Shown: positions 25,423 through 36,500, counted from the first letter of the stretch. The stretch is DNA of 47,938 bases from UBA1195 sp045598025 (GCA_045598025.1 JAZLLH010000029.1:1-47938); one strand, 5' to 3'. The notes: generated by a model from the letters alone, not told the origin. Numbers and translations: made by a program.

Positions 25423-26607
25423 TCAATCGTTTATTTTGTTCAGTTCATCCAAATTGAAATTGGCTTCGTCCACCTTGTTCTGGTTGATTTCGGCATAATC
25501 TTCCAAAGCCTGGATTTTTTTCCCTTCTTTGTTCAGACGAATGATTTCCTTCACTTTTTCGGTGGGAAGTGCGTAGAGAACATGGGATTGATCCTGTTTG
25601 TAGGAATACCACATCAACCGTTTGAAAATGTCTATCTTGGAGCAGTAGGCATCTCCTTTTTTTGTTTGCAGCAGCACATTGGTCCCAGGAAAATGCTTCA
25701 GTTCTTCTACGTATGCTTCGTATTCGTAGTTGAGACAGCATTTCAGTTTTCCGCATTGTCCGGCCAGTTTCTGAAGGTTCAGTGCCATCTGCTGTGTTTT
25801 GGCCGTATTGGTGGTGACGGAACGGAAATTGTTCAGCCAGGATGAACAGCACAGTTCTCTGCCGCAACTTCCGATTCCACCCAATCGGGCCGCTTCCTGT
25901 CGGACACCGATCTGTCGCATTTCAATGCGGATTTTGAATTTGTCGGCCAGAATTTTGATAAGTTCCCTAAAATCCACACGTTCATCTGCCGAATAGTAGA
26001 AAACCGCTTTTGAGCCATCTCCCTGGTATTCCACATTGTTCACTTTCATGTTCAGTTTCAGATCCCATGCTGCGTAGCGCGACTGCATCATGGTCTCTTC
26101 TTCCTTGTTGACCACGGTGATCCATTTCTCAATATCGGCGGCGCGGGCTTTGCGGTACAGTTTCTTGGAGACATCCTGCACATTCTTGTTCTGTATCTGC
26201 AGGCGAACCTGTTCTCCCATCATGGAAATGATTCCGACATCGTTGCCGGTAGCGGCTTCTACAACCACAATGTCTCCGACTTCGAATGTTTCCTTTGAGT
26301 TAGGGAGAGAGAAGAAGTCCTTGTGTCCGTTTTTGAACCGGACTTCAACAAAAGGACAAAGATGGGGGATTTTTTCACTGATATCCTGGAACCAGTCGTT
26401 ACTGGCCAGTTTGCAGCAGCGGTACTGGTACAGACCTTTATTGCTTTCGTTTGCCTGGGGAGTTCCGCACAAGCCTCTGGTCAAAAAAGGATTGGCGGCA
26501 ATTTTATCCGCTTCGTAGCTGTGGTCGGAAGATATGTTGATATCTTCTTCCAGATCTTGATTTTCTTGATTTTCTTGATTTTCGCTAATAAAATCCGTTG
26601 TTTCCAT
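25423..26607 (-). CDS. PSP1-domain protein (RicT/YaaT-like)
   Basis: 394 residues. The PSP1 domain occupies roughly residues 80-310. Two cysteine clusters, GIGSCGRELCCSSWL and CGKLKCCLNYE, provide a Cys-rich site that in Bacillus YaaT/RicT binds a [4Fe-4S] cluster shared with RicA and RicF. In Bacillus that complex governs RNase Y-dependent mRNA maturation; here the partners are not visible. The N-terminal ~25 residues are acidic with repeats of ENQ (SENQENQENQDLEED). The C-terminal ~70 residues are helical and charged. First gene of the operon psp1-gldH-pbp1A-prs-uvrA, with a TACTTTTG promoter at 26638-26645. Cytosolic. The link to gldH is positional, but is reported often in Bacteroidota. 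Confidence 0.9.
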   Translation of the reverse strand: METTDFISENQENQENQDLEEDINISSDHSYEADKIAANPFLTRGLCGTPQANESNKGLYQYRCCKLASNDWFQDISEKIPHLCPFVEVRFKNGHKDFFSLPNSKETFEVGDIVVVEAATGNDVGIISMMGEQVRLQIQNKNVQDVSKKLYRKARAADIEKWITVVNKEEETMMQSRYAAWDLKLNMKVNNVEYQGDGSKAVFYYSADERVDFRELIKILADKFKIRIEMRQIGVRQEAARLGGIGSCGRELCCSSWLNNFRSVTTNTAKTQQMALNLQKLAGQCGKLKCCLNYEYEAYVEELKHFPGTNVLLQTKKGDAYCSKIDIFKRLMWYSYKQDQSHVLYALPTEKVKEIIRLNKEGKKIQALEDYAEINQNKVDEANFNLDELNKIND

Positions 26608-26637
26608 CTATCTTCTCCTGTCAACAGTTTACAAATA

Positions 26638-26645
26638 CAAAAGTA
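26638..26645 (-). promoter_or_regulatory. Promoter of the psp1-gldH-pbp1A-prs-uvrA operon
   Basis: CAAAAGTA on the plus strand reads TACTTTTG on the minus strand, 31 nt before the psp1 ATG at 26607. It is divergent from the tetR gene. Confidence 0.65.
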
Positions 26646-26695
26646 GTCATTTTATGAAAACGAAATGCGGTTTCCTTAAAAAAACCTTGAGAGTA

Positions 26696-26723
26696 GAAAA
26701 TTTAAAAACGAACGAAAATTTTC
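26696..26723. promoter_or_regulatory. Possible TetR operator region
   Basis: GAAAATTTAAAA begins at 26696 and GAAAATTTTC, a 10-bp palindrome, lies at 26714-26723. Both are 57-84 nt upstream of the tetR ATG, next to a weak promoter-like TAAAACTTG at 26729. TetR-family proteins often bind palindromes in their own promoter; this assignment is inferred. Confidence 0.25.
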
Positions 26724-26779
26724 TGGCATAAAACTTGCGCATAGCGGAGCCCAAGTGACTAATCATTAAACCATAAAAA

Positions 26780-27397
26780 ATGTCCAAGAAAGGTATTCCT
26801 AGAGAGATTATCGTGCAAAGATCGGCTAACATCTTCGTGGAAAATGGAATCAGAACGACGATGGATGAACTTTCCCGTAGTCTGAGAGTGTCGAAGCGCA
26901 CAATTTACGAGCAGTTTGAAGACAAAACGGATTTATTGAAAGAGTGTATCTGCCATATGGTGGAGAACAATCCCAAAATACCTGTGTGGGATAAAGATTT
27001 GGCAAACCATATCCAAAATATGGCCCAGATTTTTTATGAGAATGTGGCTCCCTTGTTCGGCAAACGCAGCATTTTCTACAGAGACGTCAAACTGTATTAT
27101 CCTGAATTGTATGAAGAACTGCTGATTCCTGTGATCAAGAAATTACAGGATGCTTTGCTGTTCAATCTGAAAAAAGGTGTGAAAAGTGAAAGTGTGCGCT
27201 CGGATGTGGCATTTGAGATTTTCTTGGCCAACATCGTGCCATTCGTCTTTTTGTTCACAACGGATTCTCAAGGAAATATGTCGAAATATTCCCATGCGGA
27301 AATCTTCATGAATACACTGAATCCCTTCATGAGAGGAGTTCTGACCGATAAGGGTGTCAGGGAATGGGATGAGGCGATAAAAAAATTGATTGCCTAG
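26780..27397 (+). CDS. TetR/AcrR-family transcriptional regulator
   Basis: 205 residues. The N-terminal helix-turn-helix domain (about 8-55) shows the family pattern: IVQRSANIFVENGIRTTMDELSRSLRVSKRTIYEQFEDKTDLL. The C-terminal ligand/dimer domain (~70-200) is helical with YFPELY-like YYPELYEELL. No efflux pump or enzyme gene is next to it on the same strand, so its regulon cannot be read from context. It is divergent from the psp1 operon with a 172-bp gap that contains two similar AT-rich palindromic elements. Its stop codon overlaps the stop of convergent ispH through CTAG. Confidence 0.93.
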   Translation: MSKKGIPREIIVQRSANIFVENGIRTTMDELSRSLRVSKRTIYEQFEDKTDLLKECICHMVENNPKIPVWDKDLANHIQNMAQIFYENVAPLFGKRSIFYRDVKLYYPELYEELLIPVIKKLQDALLFNLKKGVKSESVRSDVAFEIFLANIVPFVFLFTTDSQGNMSKYSHAEIFMNTLNPFMRGVLTDKGVREWDEAIKKLIA

Positions 27398-28269
27398 TGT
27401 TGCTCCCGTTTTTCCAGGTATGCGGCCACGTCCCGCATCAGCCACATGGGTGTGGATGTGGCCCCGCATATACCTATGGATTCATTTCCTTTTAAGGAAA
27501 GTTCGTCCAATTGGTGCAATTGGGAAATGAAATAGGAACGGGGATTTATCTTTTTGCATAAGTCATACAGATACAATCCATTGGAACTTTTTTCTCCCGA
27601 TACGAAAACAATGATTTCATAGCGGACGGCAAATTCTTGAATTTGTCGGGCTCTGTTGGCTACGCGTCGGCAGATGGTATCGTGGTATTCGAAGTCTGAT
27701 TCCCGATGGTTTTCCCGATAGCGTTTCTGTATGGTCTCTATGATTTTGCCGTATTCTTCCACACTTTGTGTGGTTTGGGAATAAAGTACGGTGGGGCGTG
27801 TGAAGTCGATTTTATCCAGGTCCTTCACAGAAGAAATAACGATTCCCTGTTGTTGCGTCTGACCCAAAAGACCGATGACTTCCGCATGTCCCTGTTTCCC
27901 GAAAATCACAATCTGTCCGTTTGTTTTCTGTGCCTGTCGGTAGCTTTGTGCTATGTCTTTCTGCAATTTCAGGACCACTTGGCAGGTGGCGTCAATGAGT
28001 TTGTTGTCATTGCGCGTGGCGGTTTCGTAAGTTTCCGGCGGTTCTCCGTGCGCGCGGATCAGGACTTGGGAGTGGTGCAACTGACGGAATTCTTCGTTGG
28101 TGATGATTTGCAGTCCTTTTTTTTCCAGGCGGCGGACTTCTTCGTTGTTATGGACGATGTCGCCCAAACAGTACAGATGTCCGTCCTTGCTGAGTGCCTG
28201 TTCGGCTGCATCAATGGCATGTACGACTCCAAAGCAGAATCCTGAGTCCGAATCAATACAGATCTGCAT
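27394..28269 (-). CDS. ispH: 4-hydroxy-3-methylbut-2-enyl diphosphate reductase
   Basis: 291 residues. IspH is the last enzyme of the MEP isoprenoid pathway, reducing HMBPP to IPP and DMAPP with a [4Fe-4S] cluster. The three cluster cysteines are visible as Cys12 (GFCFGV), Cys96 (IDATCQ) and Cys200 (DTICRR). Substrate residues include His41 (DIVHNN), His74 (RAHGEPP) and Glu130 (KQGHAEV). Length is standard. It starts 2 nt after the ftsY stop, so the two share a transcript. It needs an external electron donor; the small ferredoxin in this window is a plausible one, but that link is inference. Confidence 0.96.
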   Translation of the reverse strand: MQICIDSDSGFCFGVVHAIDAAEQALSKDGHLYCLGDIVHNNEEVRRLEKKGLQIITNEEFRQLHHSQVLIRAHGEPPETYETATRNDNKLIDATCQVVLKLQKDIAQSYRQAQKTNGQIVIFGKQGHAEVIGLLGQTQQQGIVISSVKDLDKIDFTRPTVLYSQTTQSVEEYGKIIETIQKRYRENHRESDFEYHDTICRRVANRARQIQEFAVRYEIIVFVSGEKSSNGLYLYDLCKKINPRSYFISQLHQLDELSLKGNESIGICGATSTPMWLMRDVAAYLEKREQH

Positions 28270-28271
28270 GT

Positions 28272-29231
28272 TTATTTTTCTTTCTCTTCAAACAGGGTTT
28301 CAACAAAAGCTTCTCTGTTGAAAACCTGCAGTTGTTCCATTTTTTCTCCCACTCCGATATAGCGGACCGGAATTTGGAATTGGTCGGAAATCCCAATAAC
28401 GACGCCTCCCTTGGCTGTGCCGTCCAATTTGGTGACAGCCAAAGCAGTCACCTCGGTAGCAGCACTGAATTGGCGAGTCTGTTCAATAGCGTTCTGTCCT
28501 GTGGTAGCATCCAGAACCAGCAATACTTCCTGCGGAGCTTCCGGCATCAGTTTCTTGAGGACGTTGCGTATTTTGCTCAATTCATTCATGAGATTTACCC
28601 GGTTGTGTAAGCGGCCTGCCGTATCAATGATGACCACGTCGGACTTCCGGGCCAAAGCGGATTTCAAAGTGTCGTAAGCCACTGCCGCCGGGTCGGCACC
28701 GCTGCCTTGGTTGATGACGGGTACGCCTACCCGGTCGCCCCATATCTGTAATTGTTCGACTGCGGCTGCCCGAAAGGTATCCGCCGCTCCCAAAAGAACA
28801 TTATAGCCTTTCTGTTTGAACTGGTATGCCAGTTTTCCGATAGTGGTGGTTTTGCCGACTCCGTTGACTCCTACCACGAGTATGACGTAGGGAGATTGTC
28901 CGGCCGGGAGGGTGAAATCATCGGAAATACTCTCCTCCGCTTTGAGCAAAGCGCTGATTTCTTCTTTCAGTATGTGGTTCAATTCTTTGGTCCCCAGATA
29001 TTTGTCCTTTGAAACCCTCTGCTGTATATTTCCGATGATTTTCAAAGTGGTTTCCACTCCGACATCCGAGCTGATCAATGTCTCTTCCAATGCATCCAAA
29101 ACATCATCGTCAACAGTGGATTTCCCAGCGATGGCACGCGACAATCGAGTGAAAAACGCTTCTTTAGTCTTGTTCAGACCTTGATTCAAATCCGCTTTTT
29201 TTTCTTTGCTGAAAAAGGAAAACAAACCCAT
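28272..29231 (-). CDS. ftsY: Signal recognition particle receptor FtsY
   Basis: 319 residues from the chosen ATG (MGLFSFFSKEKK). An open frame runs 22 codons further upstream, but the family N-terminus begins here. A short basic/amphipathic N-terminus replaces the long acidic A domain of E. coli FtsY. The N domain (~20-95) and SRP GTPase domain follow, with GVNGVGKTTTIGKL (P-loop), DTFRAAAVEQL, DTAGR and TKLDGTAKGG. FtsY docks the SRP-ribosome complex to the membrane for co-translational insertion. A TACCTTTG promoter lies 24 nt upstream, and ispH follows 2 nt downstream. Confidence 0.96.
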   Translation of the reverse strand: MGLFSFFSKEKKADLNQGLNKTKEAFFTRLSRAIAGKSTVDDDVLDALEETLISSDVGVETTLKIIGNIQQRVSKDKYLGTKELNHILKEEISALLKAEESISDDFTLPAGQSPYVILVVGVNGVGKTTTIGKLAYQFKQKGYNVLLGAADTFRAAAVEQLQIWGDRVGVPVINQGSGADPAAVAYDTLKSALARKSDVVIIDTAGRLHNRVNLMNELSKIRNVLKKLMPEAPQEVLLVLDATTGQNAIEQTRQFSAATEVTALAVTKLDGTAKGGVVIGISDQFQIPVRYIGVGEKMEQLQVFNREAFVETLFEEKEK

Positions 29232-29254
29232 AGTACCAAAATTAAACGTGTCTG

Positions 29255-29262
29255 CAAAGGTA
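29255..29262 (-). promoter_or_regulatory. ftsY-ispH promoter, -7 element TACCTTTG
   Basis: CAAAGGTA on the plus strand reads TACCTTTG on the minus strand, giving a leader of about 17 nt. A second match, TAATTTTG at 29237-29244, would start RNA at the ATG itself and is less likely. Confidence 0.5.
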
Positions 29263-29340
29263 TAAAAAAAACAAGTACGCAGAACAATAAAGGACACTAA
29301 AAAATCATTATCATGAAAATACCGACTGATTTTGGATCAT

Positions 29341-30504
29341 ATGACAGAAAATTTCGAAAAAGTGATTGACAGGAAAGGCACTTCCTGCGTAAAATACGAC
29401 ATGATGGAAAGGGATTTCGGATCATCCGACCTTCTGCCCATGTGGGTGGCTGACATGGATTATCCTACTCCTGATTTTGTTTTGGAAGACTTGAAAAAGC
29501 GTCTGGAACATCCCTTTTTAGGCTATACTTTCGGAGATGCAGCATACTGGGAGGCCGTTCGGCAATGGTTGGGAGGCCGGTATGCAATCAATGCCCTGAA
29601 CAGGGAACTGCATTACATTCCAGGCATTGTGGCCGGAATAGCATTTTGCATACAGAGCCTGACGAGGGAGGGAGATGCCATTGTGGTCATGACTCCGGTG
29701 TATCCTCCTTTCGTGCATCTGCCCGTACATGGAAAAAGAGAATTGAGAACCAGTCGTTTGCAGGAAACGGATGGTCGTTTTTACATTGATTTTCCTGATT
29801 TGGATGAAAAATTGAATGGAGCCCGTCTGCTGATATTATCCAATCCCCACAATCCCGGCGGAAGAGTGTGGAGCGAAGATGAACTGCGAAAAATCGCGGC
29901 TTTATGTGCCAAGCACGGAGTTCCGGTGATTTCGGATGAAATCCATGCGGATCTGACGTATTCAGGCCATCGCCACATTTCATTTTCCACCGTATCGGAG
30001 GAAGCCCGTCAATATTCGCTGACTTTTGTCGCTCCCAGTAAGACGTTCAATATTGCAGGTCTGTCGTCATCCGTGGTGTATGTACCGAATCCCCAATGGA
30101 GAGAACGGCTCTTTTCGTATATTGACGGATATGAATTAGCCAATGGCAATGTGTTTGCCTATGTCGGGGCGGAATCCGCTTTCCGAAAAGGAGAGGCTTG
30201 GTTGGAAGAACTTCTGTGCCATATCCGCGACAATGCCGATTTTGCCATTAAGGAGTTCCATCGGTGTTTGCCGGCAGTGAAAATCATGAAACCGGAGGCT
30301 TCCTTTCTTTTGTGGATGAATTTTTCAGCCTTGGGACTGACCCATGCGGAGGTTAGGGACAGGCTGATTCATCGTGCGCATGTTGCGCTCAATGATGGCG
30401 TTGAATTCGGAGGAAAGGATTTTGAAAAATGTTTCCGCATGAACATAGGTTGTCCCCATGCCATTTTGGAAGAGGGTATACAGCGTATCTGCAGCGTTTT
30501 TTAG
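29341..30504 (+). CDS. MalY/PatB-family PLP-dependent C-S lyase
   Basis: 387 residues. A fold-type I aminotransferase-like enzyme of the MalY/PatB group, which cleaves cystathionine or cysteine S-conjugates to pyruvate, ammonia and a thiol. Motifs: LPMWVADMDYPTP near the start, GYTFGD, SNPHNPGGRVW, ISDEIHADL, and the PLP lysine Lys234 in APSKTFNIAG. The C-terminal arginine for the carboxylate is in FRMNIGCP. The ATG at 29341 is preferred to the in-frame TTG at 29332. No exact TAnnTTTG was found upstream. Ends 3 nt from the stop of the giant gene on the other strand. Substrate by family only: cystathionine or other S-conjugates. Confidence 0.93.
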   Translation: MTENFEKVIDRKGTSCVKYDMMERDFGSSDLLPMWVADMDYPTPDFVLEDLKKRLEHPFLGYTFGDAAYWEAVRQWLGGRYAINALNRELHYIPGIVAGIAFCIQSLTREGDAIVVMTPVYPPFVHLPVHGKRELRTSRLQETDGRFYIDFPDLDEKLNGARLLILSNPHNPGGRVWSEDELRKIAALCAKHGVPVISDEIHADLTYSGHRHISFSTVSEEARQYSLTFVAPSKTFNIAGLSSSVVYVPNPQWRERLFSYIDGYELANGNVFAYVGAESAFRKGEAWLEELLCHIRDNADFAIKEFHRCLPAVKIMKPEASFLLWMNFSALGLTHAEVRDRLIHRAHVALNDGVEFGGKDFEKCFRMNIGCPHAILEEGIQRICSVF

Positions 30505-30507
30505 TGT

Positions 30508-33500
30508 TTATTCCAGAATGAATTTCTCCACATCCGTGCGGTCTTCAAACCGGATGTGGCAAATGTAAAATCCTTTGGCCCAACCGGAAAGAGGAATGTT
30601 CATTTCGTTTTTTCCGGGTTTGCAGTTCATTTTACCGGACAGAATCTGTTGTCCTTGTACATTGAAAATGCCGATCTGCACTTCCTCGTCTTTCTCGGAT
30701 CTGATTTGCAATCTGATGTTTTCGGTGGCCGGATTGGGGAAAAGCCGCAGTTCCTTCCTTTCGGAAAAGGACGGAAGGGAAAGGGAGTCATCTTCCTGCG
30801 TCAGGCATATTTCAGCAAAGAGGATGTTGTCTTCCAATATGGCATCGCATTCCAGAGGAAGGCGTACATTCATTTCAAATCGGGATTCCGGAATGTCGGG
30901 CGCATACTGCAGCTCTGAAAAGATGTAGTCCAGACTATTTCCGGCTCTGATCAAAGGCAGTGTTTCCGAAGCGGTCAGAGAATCGTTGAGGTAGATTTCG
31001 ATTGGAGCATTGCAAATGTCCGTGTTTCCATTGTTCCATATCGTTACCCGAGGGAGGAAAGGTTCGCCTCTATAAACACAGGTATCGGATGACAATTTGC
31101 ACAGATTCAGATCAGTACACATTGAAATATGAATGGAAGTGCTGTCCTTGTGTCCGTTACCCAGTGTGTGCAGCGTGATGTCAAAGAGGTAATCTCTATT
31201 GGGTTCCCACACGAAATGGCTGTCTATGCACACAATCCATCGCTGATATGCTTCCATATCACCATGGACAAGAAAGGAACGGTAGTTTTGTCCTTCCAAT
31301 GCTGTTTCCAAACAGACAGAGTCGGCTTCCATATGTTGTGCGGAAGGATTTTGCAGGCAATACCATAATCCCTGGGCATCAAAGAGGCAATTTTTCACTG
31401 TGGAAGGATGTAAAATATTCTTTATCTGTAAATAAGAATTTCCAAAAATACATATACTGTCAATGTACAGATGATTTCCTCCATAACTGATTCCATCCAA
31501 AGCGAGGTGGGTGCAGGAAGAAGCATAGGCAGAGAGGTCCATGTCAAACCGTATCCATTCGGATCCGGAACATTGGGCATTGTAACGCGGAATTGTGCGC
31601 AGGCAACTGTATGTATTTCCGCCGTCAGTGGAAATCATGACCTTCAACTGATCGGATTCCATTTTATGATACGGCTCTTGAGCGTACCATATGGATAAGG
31701 TCGGATGCTGCAGACCAGTCAGATCCATGGGATGGAATATCATTCGCCCCACAGAACCCCTGTCGCTTCCGGAAGGGAAGCACAGCCTTTGTTTGCCGTA
31801 TTTGGGTGCAATGTTTTCGTGGCTTGTATCAACAAACCACTGGATTTTTCCCTGCAGTTGCTGAAAATCAACTATGTCATCGATTCCAAGGCCATTGCTT
31901 GCAAATGGCAGTTGGGTCCGGTGTACGGAATAGATGGCTCTCAGAGTATCATTGGCTCGGATGGCGTCTGATGCATCCATGCTCCAGATGGTGAATTGGT
32001 AGATTCCCGATTCCCAAAGGATGCATTCTTCCAATAACACGATTTCTTCGGATTGCATGGGGAACAGTTGCCCTTGGGATAGCGTGCAGACAGTGTCAAA
32101 CGTCATGCATCCGCGGATGCGGAGGTGTATTTGCAGGGGAAATCGGTCAAAATCTATCGTATCTCTGCCTTCATTCCTCAATTGGATGCGTATGGGCTGG
32201 GAATACGGGAAGCAGTTTTCTTCGTTATTGCAGGGTGAAGTCAGGGCGTAGAGGTTCCAGTCTGTTGCATGTTCCGAAAGGAATTGGTAAGCTCCTATGT
32301 AGGTGGAATCTCCTCTTTCCATTCCCTCTTTGTCAAGGGGCACTTCTGGCAGTTTCGGACATTTCGGAAGGGGTGCGTCTTTCAGTTTGAGACTTTGGTC
32401 TGTATTCCGGTATTCCGGTGCGGTAGAGAGGCTGTGGATATCCTTTTGGGTAATGTTTTGCCATTCGCTCAGGCTGCCGATGTTTTTCCCCAGATAATGA
32501 AGGTTTTTTCCACGGGAGTAATAGGTGTTGTAATCGGCATCCCATCCGTTGAATCCGTTGCCTCCATACATATAGAGAACGTAATTCTGTTCATCGTCGG
32601 TCTTTCCTGAAAGATTAATCAAATGATTGTTTTTCAGTTGTACATCCGGAATGGAAAAGGCGGTATATATGCATTTTCCCATGCCTTTTCCCTGCAGGAG
32701 AACGGAATTGTGTGCAATGTCCAGGTGCCCGCATCCGTTGTACAGGTAGATGCCGCAGTTGGAGGAAGGAACCTGCAGGTGAATTTCGTTGTTGGCAATG
32801 CACAAACGATGGTTTTGGCCGCTTGTGTTGGACAGATAGATTCCGTAGAATCCTCTGGATGCAGTGATGCGGTTGGCCTCGATACGGTTTCCCGTCACTG
32901 TATTCATGTATATTCCGTAAAATCCGCTTCCGCTTTTGTTTTCCTGAAGAATCAGGTTGTGGTTGATTTCATGGAAACAGGCCTGTTGCAGATATATGCC
33001 GTAGTCGGTAAGCCCGTTCAGACGGTTGTAGCTAATGGTGATATTGCTGTCCCTGTCTGTGGAAGTTCCCTGTAATTGTATGCCGCATTTTCCTCCATTG
33101 ATGGTGTTGTCCAGTATCTGTATGTCGTGAATTCCCCAGCCTGACGTCTGTATGATGGCAGTCTGGGAGCTGGAGCGCATTTGGAAAAGGCAGTGCTGTA
33201 TTCCGATGTCTTCGCAGTGGAACAGAAAACGGATGCCTGCCGCATCGACATGGGTAGCAGATGCCTCAATCTGCAAGTGATCCAGTGTCAGATGGGACGT
33301 CCCGATGCAACGGATGATGTCTTGTGCAGAACTGCTGTCACTGCTGAAAATGACATCTCCTGTCTTTCCACTGTATGGTGTCAGTGTGATGCGGTGTTCA
33401 GGCCCGCATCCCGGGATGCGGCGGTTGAATACAAGGGGAGCATACCTTCCCGTTGCCAGTTTCAGAGTCACATTATCCGTGATACCGCAGCGGCTCAGTG

Positions 33501-36500
33501 CATATAGAGCTTCTTCCGGAGAATGGAAATCTCCGTCCGGACCGACAACGTAGTCTCCGGCATAGGATGTAGCGCAGGGTACGATGGTAAAGCGCAGGCT
33601 GTCGTCATTTTTTTCATTGTCGATTTCCTCGTCATCAAGCAGGTATACAAGGATATCGAGTGCAGTGTCGGTGTGCAGGCGGCCGAGGAGAAAATGTGCG
33701 GTATCGCCTTTCATAAGATGGCCTGTCCAATGCGCGTCATTTTGTCTTATTCCATTGATAATCCAACAGATGTGTGCATTTTTCAGGGCAGAATCTCCGT
33801 AATTCCCTATGCCGATGCAGAGGTCTGTATTTTGTCCGTTTATGTTTTTTTCAGTGAGATGGTTCACATCAAACAGGCATGTATTGTGGGGAACAGAAAC
33901 AGGAGGGTAGGCTCCTTTCCAGCTCAAAAGTTTTCTCTCCTTTCCGTAAACATCATTTGTCACTTCTTTTTTCCGTATGCATTCCAAAAAAGTTCCCCTC
34001 AGCGGTTGCAGCAGGGTCAAGCTGTCAGTGAGGTCCAGTCGGCCGGCAGTAGAGTGGATATCCTGTTGGCTGATTATCTGCCATTTATCTAAATCCTCAA
34101 AGGCAGTGTGGCAGTAAAACATGCATTTTCCTATGCTGAAATAATGATTATAGTCGAAGGTGTATGCCGATGGAGATTCCAGTGAACTCGCATAAATGCA
34201 CAGATTGTCATTTGCATCGCTGTTGAGGCTGAAGTTTGTTGCAATGTTGTATAGAAAGCGGATTTGCTTGACAGAAGCAAGTTCCCACAGATACAAGGTA
34301 TTTCCCTGCCCGTTTCCACAGACGTGAAAATGATTGTGGTAGAATCCAATCTGTTGGCAATAGGACTGTATCTGCAGGGCCATGTGAGTATCATTTGTTT
34401 CACAGCTGAAGACGTTGTTGGTCACGAGCAGTTCCGAACCGGATTTTCTAGGTGAAACTTCTTGAAAATAGGCAGTTTGCGATTTATTTACAGCATAAAA
34501 ACAATTGGCATCCATGCAATCACCTCTGCATCCCGATAAGGAGATGTTTTCTCCATGATTGTATGAAATGTTCCCGAAATCAGCAAATTTGAGAAATATG
34601 CTGCAATCTTTCTGTCGGATAAAGGTATTTCTCTCTATCTGCAGATTCCGAAATCCGGCATTCAGCGAAATTCCTTGAAGAAATATGCCGTAATTTCCTG
34701 ATACAAATGTATTTTCATAAATACAGATACTGTCACCCACACAATCTGAAGCATAGATGCCGCTGTATAGTCCGTGTTGTGAAGAGGATTCAAAAACAAA
34801 TCGACAGTTCCGGAAAACAATATCTTTACAGCTGTCCTTGCATTCGACCGCCAGGGAAAAGATGGTTTTGGCGGAAGTGTCTCCAACGAAGGTCAAGTTT
34901 TCGAAATCCAAATGTCCCGTATTTTCCAGACAGATAGAGGATGAGTACTCGTTGCCGTTCGGACTGGCAATCAAAAGGACGCTGTCCGCATGGTCTGCCA
35001 GGGAAACGAATCGGATGCGGTTCGTCGGGCTGCTGCCGGGGAAGAATCCCCGTATTTCCGAATGCATGGAATAAGTGCCGGACTGCAGGAGGAAAGTAAC
35101 CGGTCCGGAAATACCGCAATGTTCCATTCTCTGTACAGCTTCCTCCAGGGAGGAGAAATCAGCGTCTCTGTTCCCGATGCTGTAAGTGCCGTTTAATGAG
35201 GAATCGCATCGGTATATTCGGAGAGAAATAGTGTCATTTCCTTTGTAGTTGTCAATGGAATCATTCGGTAAAGCGGTCAGGATGTTCAGTACGTCTGTAC
35301 CTTGGCAGATGGGGATTTTTGCGATGTCCAGAGGGAGGGTATCTCCAGGAAAAATAGTGGAAATCCGGAAGTCTTTTTGTTGCAGGGTGCCGCCGGTGCC
35401 ATAAAAAACGCGGATGGAAGAAAAAGCATTCCGTCCTACATTGGCCAATGAAATACTGAGGCAGATGGAGTCAGAACGGATATTTTCAGCAGGAGACAGG
35501 ATGCGGAAAGGGGAGGCATCCCACTCTCTGTTTCCGATGGTATGGTAACAGCCTTTGGTGGTCAGGGCAGTCCGTCGTTCGCCACCTTTGAGGTCGTCTG
35601 TGATTTCCGGCAGACTCAGACAAATGGGGTCGGCTTCCATCAATTCCAAATTTCGGGCGGTATCGTTGAAATGCGGGTTGCCCCATGTGGATTGCCTGTC
35701 CTGACCGGAAAGGGATTTCCATTCGTCCAGGTTCAGAGTGCGGCCATCTTGCAGCAAGCCCCCGAGCGGAGCGTAATAGTGATTGCATTCAAATGTGTGG
35801 GAGGGAAGGTATTGAAGTATGGGATTTGTGAATGCCCAGATACTGCCGTTTCCTCCTTTTCCACAATGAACAAACAGGTTGTTCCTCCATTCAATGGAGT
35901 CGGAAAGACCGGAAATGTTTACGCAGGGACTTCCGTACATTCCCGTCAGCAATATGGAATTGTGTGCCATCAGCAGGCGGCTGCATGCGGAACTCATCAT
36001 GATTCCGGCAGACGAATAACTGCTGACGGAGCGGATTTCGTTGTTGCATATTTTCAATCGGTGCACAGAGTCCGGGCGCACGGCTCCTATAAACAGAGCA
36101 TATCTTCCGCATCGCATAAGGAAACTGTTTCCTGAGATATCCTTTCCCTGACATCCGTACAGATAGGCAGCTTCATAATATCGGTTGTCATTGTCTGATT
36201 TTTCCTGTGATTGAAACGAGTTGGAACGTATGTGAAGAAAATCGCAGCAGTACAGGGACAGCCCATGTCCGCTTTGTCCTTCAAATCGGTTACTGTCAAC
36301 AAGGATATTGCGGTTGTCGCTCCAATTGCTTCCCTGTAGGGATATGCCGGTTCTTCCGTTTCGGAACAGGTTCCCTATAAAACATATGTGGTCCATACCT
36401 CTTGCCGAGGCCATTATCCCTTCTTTTTCTGAAGATTCCGTTTGGAACAGACAATGGGAAAAGAGGATGTGTTTTACACTGTCTTTCAGCAAAACAGCAG

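Noticed and set aside
29237..29244. TAATTTTG as the ftsY promoter
   Set aside because: It would place the transcript start at the ATG itself. The TACCTTTG at 29255-29262 gives a normal leader and is preferred.
29232..29297. Upstream extension of ftsY
   Set aside because: The extra 22 residues are not like any FtsY N-terminus and would cover the promoter matches. MGLFSFFSKEKK is the usual start.
32623..34092. Several open frames of 100-190 codons on the plus strand inside the giant gene
   Set aside because: They are shadows of the minus-strand gene: no signals, no family motifs, and the minus frame is continuous over 2,500 codons.
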